A stretch of 41,493 nucleotides of DNA, taken from Phil1 sp963643205 (GTDB lineage: Bacteria; Bacillota; Clostridia; Christensenellales; CAG-138). Position numbers and translations under genes: made by a program. The stretch lies in the NCBI GenBank assembly GCA_963643205.1, contig CAVIJJ010000016.1:1-41493 (forward strand). Direction: 5' to 3'. This document shows, piece after piece, positions 37,433-41,493 of the stretch (position 1 is its first letter; each line of letters opens with the position of its first letter). The notes beneath the pieces were generated by a model. The model was not told where the DNA came from. It saw nothing but the letters and a program-made list of their open reading frames with translations, and made no database searches.

Positions 37433-38221
37433 ATGACCGAATTAAAGTATAGCGACGTGGATTGCCCGCTTTACGGCAGCGAATACTGCGCGGCGCTTAA
37501 TATGGAAAGCTGCGAAAAATGCACGGTTGATTGCTCCGATGAGGAGAAGGCCGAGCGCGTAAAGCAGGATATTGCGGACATGGCGGCCCTGCTCCCCAAG
37601 GACGGTATGGCAAAGCTTTTCACAGGGGACGAGTGCGTGCTATGCAAAGGCGAAAAAGGCAAAAAGGAATACTACGCCTTCTTTGATATGGGGCACATCG
37701 GCAGGCGCAGGCATAGGGTAAAGGGCCTGCAGGGCATACTGAAAAAGGAGCCCCGCTTCGGCTCACTGCTGCCGGCACAGGTTGGCTGCTGTGCGGAGTG
37801 CAAAAAGCGCGTGTCCCGCCTGAGCTATGTTAAAAGCGCGATAATCGCGGCGTTTTTGGCAAGCGGAGTAATAGTATTAAGCTTCAGGGCGATTAATGAG
37901 CCGCTTATGGCCATAACGCATGGTCTGCCGTTTTACATATTCGCCGTTTGGACAATAATAGGCGTGCTTACGGCGCAGCTTGCATACCGCGTGATGCGGC
38001 GCAAATACGAGCGCCTTACGTATCTTAACGTTATGGACGCGCCCGAGCTTAGCGAGCTTAAGGAGAAGGACTGGTTCGAGCTTTTTGCCGAGCATGGCGT
38101 AAGCAGGCTTGTGTTCTCTAAAAAGCCCATGAGCCACGGACTGTTCGCCGCGATGCCCGAAGAACTTGCCGACAAGGGCGAAAAGAGCGAAAACAGCAGC
38201 GAAAACAGCGATAATGTCTAA
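37433..38221 (+). CDS. Cysteine-rich two-helix membrane protein, unknown
   Basis: A 262-aa protein that I do not recognise. The N-terminal 130 residues hold ten cysteines (11, 19, 27, 30, 34, 68, 71, 119, 120, 123), including three CxxC pairs (27/30, 68/71, 120/123), which suggests metal or redox binding on the cytosolic side. Two membrane segments lie near 134-152 and 165-187. A charged C-terminal domain follows and ends in a Ser/Asn/Glu-rich tail. The ATG follows AAGGAGG. It occupies the place between rpoC and rpsL where many Firmicutes have an L7Ae-like gene. It is probably read through from rpoBC; the rpsL promoter starts 18 nt after its stop. Confidence 0.8.
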   Translation: MTELKYSDVDCPLYGSEYCAALNMESCEKCTVDCSDEEKAERVKQDIADMAALLPKDGMAKLFTGDECVLCKGEKGKKEYYAFFDMGHIGRRRHRVKGLQGILKKEPRFGSLLPAQVGCCAECKKRVSRLSYVKSAIIAAFLASGVIVLSFRAINEPLMAITHGLPFYIFAVWTIIGVLTAQLAYRVMRRKYERLTYLNVMDAPELSELKEKDWFELFAEHGVSRLVFSKKPMSHGLFAAMPEELADKGEKSENSSENSDNV

Positions 38222-38239
38222 AAAATCCGGCTGTATCGA

Positions 38240-38268
38240 TTGACAAGCCGTAAAATGGATGATACAAT
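38240..38268 (+). promoter_or_regulatory. Strong sigma-A promoter of the rpsL operon
   Basis: Consensus TTGACA (38240-38245), 17-nt spacer and TACAAT (38263-38268), giving a leader of about 85 nt before rpsL. Confidence 0.9.
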
Positions 38269-38280
38269 ATCTAAGTTGCG

Positions 38281-38316
38281 GAAAATGTCCCTTTCAAGGG
38301 GTTGCAAGGGATTTTC
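38281..38316 (+). promoter_or_regulatory. Leader hairpin before rpsL
   Basis: TCCCTT (38288-38293) pairs with AAGGGA (38306-38311), extended by GAAAA (38281-38285) with TTTTC (38312-38316) across a small bulge. Possible translational or attenuation control of the str operon; not a known motif I can name. Confidence 0.45.
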
Positions 38317-38359
38317 TTGATATATAGAAATACTAAAATTATTTGGAGGAAATTCTTCA

Positions 38360-38734
38360 ATGCCTACCATTAACCAGTTGGTTCGCAAGGGCCGTGAGCA
38401 GGTGAGCTACAAGTCTAACTCTCCTATCCTCAAGCAGTGCCCCCAGCGCCGTGGTGTTTGCACCGCGGTTCGTACCCTCACACCGAAAAAGCCTAACTCC
38501 GCTCTGCGTAAAATAGCGCGTGTACGCCTGACCGACGGTCTCGAAGGTACCGCTTATATCCCCGGCGTTGGCCACAATCTGCAGGAGCACAGCGTTGTCC
38601 TCATCAGGGGCGGCCGTGTTAAGGACCTGCCCGGTGTTCGTTACCACATCATTCGCGGCGCGCTCGATACCGCGGGCGTAGCCAAGCGTATGCAGGCCCG
38701 TTCTCGCTACGGCGCCAAGAGACCCAAGAAATAA
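38360..38734 (+). CDS. rpsL: 30S ribosomal protein S12
   Basis: 124 aa, full family pattern (PTINQLVRKGR opening, TPKKPNSALRK, GRVKDLPGVRYH). The lysines in both streptomycin-relevant loops (TPKKPNS and GRVKDLPG) are wild type, so streptomycin sensitivity at this target is predicted. The ATG follows GGAGGAAAT. Transcribed with rpsG, 14 nt downstream. Confidence 0.98.
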   Translation: MPTINQLVRKGREQVSYKSNSPILKQCPQRRGVCTAVRTLTPKKPNSALRKIARVRLTDGLEGTAYIPGVGHNLQEHSVVLIRGGRVKDLPGVRYHIIRGALDTAGVAKRMQARSRYGAKRPKK

Positions 38735-38748
38735 GGAGGGAAATTAAG

Positions 38749-39219
38749 ATGCCGAGACGTGGATTTGTACCCAAGAGGGAAGTTCTTGATGACCCTATGT
38801 ACGGCGGCAAGCTGGTGACGAAGCTCGTCAACCAGGTTATGCTGGACGGTAAGCGCGGTACCGCGCAGAAGGCTTGCTACGGCGCGTTTGAAATCATTCG
38901 CGAGAAGACCGGCCGCGAGCCCCTTGAAGTATTCGAGCAGGCCATGAACAACATCATGCCCGTGCTTGAGGTTAAGGCCCGCCGTGTTGGCGGCGCTACC
39001 TATCAGGTACCTATCGAGATAAGGCCCGAAAGGCGCCAGACCCTCGGCCTTAGGTGGCTGGTAACCTACGCCCGCAGCCGCAGCGAGCACACCATGATGC
39101 AGCGCCTTGCCGGCGAAATCATGGACGCCGCAAACCAGACCGGTTCTGCCTTCAAGAAGAAGGAAGATACCCACAAGATGGCCGAGGCCAACAAGGCTTT
39201 CGCGCACTATCGCTGGTAA
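38749..39219 (+). CDS. rpsG: 30S ribosomal protein S7
   Basis: 156 aa, the standard length, with the MPRRG opening, LVNQVMLDGKR, the NNIMPVLEVKARRVGGATYQVP region (in two short blocks at about 66-71 and 74-87) and the C-terminal NKAFAHYRW. It binds the 3' major domain of 16S rRNA. The ATG follows AAGGAGGG, 14 nt after rpsL. Confidence 0.98.
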   Translation: MPRRGFVPKREVLDDPMYGGKLVTKLVNQVMLDGKRGTAQKACYGAFEIIREKTGREPLEVFEQAMNNIMPVLEVKARRVGGATYQVPIEIRPERRQTLGLRWLVTYARSRSEHTMMQRLAGEIMDAANQTGSAFKKKEDTHKMAEANKAFAHYRW

Positions 39220-39243
39220 TAAGGCAATATATTGCTGCAACAA

Positions 39244-39272
39244 CGGATCCGGCTGCTTTTCGGCCGGGTCCG
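39244..39272 (+). terminator. Attenuator-like hairpin between rpsG and fusA
   Basis: CGGATCCGGC (39244-39253) pairs with GCCGGGTCCG (39263-39272), including one G-U pair, followed by ATTTTCT. It could reduce transcription from rpsL-rpsG into fusA; the 120-nt gap otherwise has no gene. Confidence 0.6.
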
Positions 39273-39339
39273 ATTTTCTGAAAAGACAGTTGCGGCGTAT
39301 ATATAGATTTATTAAATTTTTTGTAGAGGAGGGCTGCAA

Positions 39340-41406
39340 GTGGCCAGAGAAACCCCGCTTGAGAAAACGAGAAACATAGGCATCATGGCCCACATTGATG
39401 CCGGCAAGACCACCACTACCGAGCGTATACTTTACTATACCGGCAAGATACACAAGGTGGGAGAGGTACACGAGGGCGCAGCCACAATGGACTTCATGGT
39501 GCAGGAGCAGGAGCGCGGTATAACCATCGCTTCCGCCGCAACCACAACCTATTGGCGGCAGCACCGTATTAACATTATCGATACTCCGGGTCACGTTGAC
39601 TTCACCATGGAAGTTGAGCGTTCCCTTAGGGTACTGGACGGCGCCGTTGCGGTATTCTGCGCAAAGGGCGGCGTTGAGCCCCAGAGTGAAACCGTATGGC
39701 GTCAGGCCAGCAAATACGGCGTACCGCGTATCGCTTATGTCAACAAGATGGACATAGTTGGCGCGAACTTCTATAACGTAGTCAAAATGATGAAGGAGAG
39801 GCTCGATGCCAATGCCGTGCCTATCCAGCTGCCTATAGGCAGTGAAGCCGACTTCAGAGGCATGGTGGACCTTGTAACCATGAAGGCCGAGGTTTATTAC
39901 GATAACGAAGGCAAGGATATAAGGTTTGAGGAGATTCCGGCCGACATGCAGGAAAAGGCCGAGGAATACCGCACCGCCATGATTGAGGCCGCGGCCGATG
40001 TTGACGAGGAGCTTATGGAAAAATACCTCGGCGGCGAAGAAATAACCAATGAGGAGATAATGAAGGCTCTGCGCGCGGGCACCATATCCAACAAGCTGGT
40101 TCCCGTTGTGTGCGGCACGTCATACAGGAACAAGGGCGTACAGCCTCTGCTTAACGCCATTGTTGATTTCCTTCCTTCCCCGCTTGATGTTCCCCCCGCG
40201 GAGGGCACCAGCGTTGACGGTACCGAGATCATCAAGACCGAGTGCAGGGACGACGCACCGTTTGCGGCGCTTGCTTTCAAAATCGTCGCGGATCCGTTCG
40301 TGGGCAAGCTCACGTTCTTCCGCGTATACAGCGGCACGCTGCAGTCCAATTCCTATGTTTATAACGCCTCCAAGGGCAAGCGCGAGCGCGTAGGCAAGAT
40401 AACCCTTATCCATGCCGCCAGCCGCACCGAAATACCCGAGGCGCACGCGGGCGACATAGCCGCTCTCGGCGGACTTAAGGACACCGGCACCGGCGACACG
40501 CTCTGCGATGAAAAGAACCCGCTGCTGCTTGAAACCATAGAGATTCCGGACCCCGTTATACAGGTTGCAATAGAGCCCAAGACCAAGGCCGGGCAGGAGA
40601 AGATGGGCATCGCGCTTTCAAAGCTTGCCGATGAGGACCCCACCTTCCGTACCTTCACCGATAAGGAAACCGGTCAGACCATAATCAGCGGCATGGGCGA
40701 GCTGCACCTTGAGATAATAGTCGATAGGCTTATACGGGAGTTCCATGTTGAGTGCAAGGTTGGCCGTCCGCAGGTTGCTTACCGCGAGACCATAACCCGC
40801 ACCGTAAAGAGCGAAGGCCGTTACGTTCGCCAGACCGGCGGTCACGGCCAGTACGGTCACTGCGTTGTGGAGTTCTCTCCGCTTGAGGCGGGTGCCGGAT
40901 TCGAGTTCGAGGATAAGACCGTTGGCGGCGTAATCCCCAAGGAATACATTCCCGCTGTCAAGGCCGGTATAGAGGAAGCTTCCAAGACCGGCGTGCTTGG
41001 CGGATTCGAGGTTGTGGACTTTAAGGCCACTCTGCTCGACGGTAGCTACCACGATGTTGACTCTTCGGAAATGGCATACAAGATTGCCGGTTCCATGGCC
41101 CTGAAGGACGCTCTGGAAAAGGCCGGCTGCGTACTGCTTGAGCCTGTTATGAAGGTTGAAGTGGTAATGCCCGATGAGTACATGGGCGACGTTATAGGTA
41201 ACCTTACCTCCCGTCGTGGCCGCATAGAGGGTACCGACAGCCGCGGTAATGCCCAGGTGGTAGACGCGATAAGCCCGCTTAGCGAAATGTTCGGCTACGC
41301 TACGGACCTCAGGTCCCGTACGCAGGGCCGCGGCACGTTCACAATGCAGTTTGATCATTACGAGCAGGTGAGCGAGGGAGTCGCGAAGAAAATTTTAGGC
41401 AAATAA
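39340..41406 (+). CDS. fusA: Elongation factor G
   Basis: 688-aa translocation GTPase. The start is GTG at 39340 behind GAGGAGGG. G1 is AHIDAGKTTTTE (17-28), G2 lies in the RGITIASA region, G3 is DTPGHVDF, G4 is NKMD; domains II-V follow with GMGELHLE and QTGGHGQYGH. Normal length, and the order rpsL-rpsG-fusA-tuf is the classical str operon. Confidence 0.98.
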   Translation: MARETPLEKTRNIGIMAHIDAGKTTTTERILYYTGKIHKVGEVHEGAATMDFMVQEQERGITIASAATTTYWRQHRINIIDTPGHVDFTMEVERSLRVLDGAVAVFCAKGGVEPQSETVWRQASKYGVPRIAYVNKMDIVGANFYNVVKMMKERLDANAVPIQLPIGSEADFRGMVDLVTMKAEVYYDNEGKDIRFEEIPADMQEKAEEYRTAMIEAAADVDEELMEKYLGGEEITNEEIMKALRAGTISNKLVPVVCGTSYRNKGVQPLLNAIVDFLPSPLDVPPAEGTSVDGTEIIKTECRDDAPFAALAFKIVADPFVGKLTFFRVYSGTLQSNSYVYNASKGKRERVGKITLIHAASRTEIPEAHAGDIAALGGLKDTGTGDTLCDEKNPLLLETIEIPDPVIQVAIEPKTKAGQEKMGIALSKLADEDPTFRTFTDKETGQTIISGMGELHLEIIVDRLIREFHVECKVGRPQVAYRETITRTVKSEGRYVRQTGGHGQYGHCVVEFSPLEAGAGFEFEDKTVGGVIPKEYIPAVKAGIEEASKTGVLGGFEVVDFKATLLDGSYHDVDSSEMAYKIAGSMALKDALEKAGCVLLEPVMKVEVVMPDEYMGDVIGNLTSRRGRIEGTDSRGNAQVVDAISPLSEMFGYATDLRSRTQGRGTFTMQFDHYEQVSEGVAKKILGK

Positions 41407-41440
41407 AACATAAAACAACAATAACTTAAGGAGAAAAACA

Positions 41441-41493
41441 ATGGCAAAGGCAAAATTCGAGCGCACTAAGCCGCACGTAAACATCGGCACGAT
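41441..41493 (+). CDS. tuf: Elongation factor Tu, first 17 codons (cut by window end)
   Basis: ATG at 41441 behind AAGGAG, 34 nt after fusA. The 17 readable codons give MAKAKFERTKPHVNIGT, the typical EF-Tu N-terminus leading into the G1 loop. The rest lies beyond the window. Confidence 0.95.
   Translation, partial: MAKAKFERTKPHVNIGT

Overview
This 41.5 kb window looks like a chromosomal piece of a Gram-positive anaerobe of the class Clostridia, probably gut-associated. The grounds are strong AGGAGG-type ribosome binding sites, sigma-A promoters (TTGACA-17-TACAAT), Firmicutes-sized RpoB and RpoC, and accessory families common in gut Clostridia (DUF4317, DUF2812, BMP-type ABC importer, MucBP / Listeria-Bacteroides repeat surface proteins). 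The assignment comes from gene content only. No tRNA, rRNA, IS element or CRISPR array was seen.

Layout. (1) 1-10.3 kb, plus strand: two very large secreted repeat proteins (1330 and 1468 aa). Each is followed within 14-15 nt by a 63-aa protein, and the two small proteins are paralogous. After the second pair come an HPr-kinase-like P-loop protein and a PqqD-like protein. This is the most unusual part of the window: a duplicated giant-protein/mini-protein pair beside two genes that resemble peptide-modification machinery, with no recognisable class-defining RiPP enzyme. (2) 10.3-12.8 kb: a DUF4317 gene (minus) divergent from isoaspartyl dipeptidase iadA (plus). (3) 12.9-17.1 kb, minus: a tight six-gene operon of esterase, membrane-tethered methyltransferase, ATC-hydrolase-family protein, BAAT-type acyl hydrolase/transferase, a membrane protein and a DUF2812 protein, behind a good promoter with operator-like repeats. 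(4) 17.3-22.2 kb, minus: a complete BMP-family (nucleoside-type) ABC importer. An L-fucose-isomerase-like gene lies upstream, and thymidine kinase is divergent from that gene. (5) 24.3-28.3 kb, minus: uppP, a GH13-like protein that appears to have lost all its catalytic residues, an Sfp-type phosphopantetheinyl transferase, a PNPOx-like flavoprotein and a DUF1445 protein. (6) 28.4-41.5 kb, plus: a PepV-type dipeptidase, then the informational block rpoB-rpoC, a cysteine-rich membrane protein, rpsL, rpsG, fusA and the first 53 nt of tuf.

How the parts work together. The informational block is conserved, with its own promoters before rpoB and rpsL. Before rpoB there is a structured leader of about 165 nt, and rplJ/rplL are not adjacent. 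The importer plus thymidine kinase fit nucleoside salvage. The first 10 kb fit a surface or secreted system whose 63-aa partners may be substrates or partners of the kinase/PqqD pair; that link is inference. Many long minus-strand reading frames inside the plus-strand genes, and the reverse, are compositional shadows and are not annotated.
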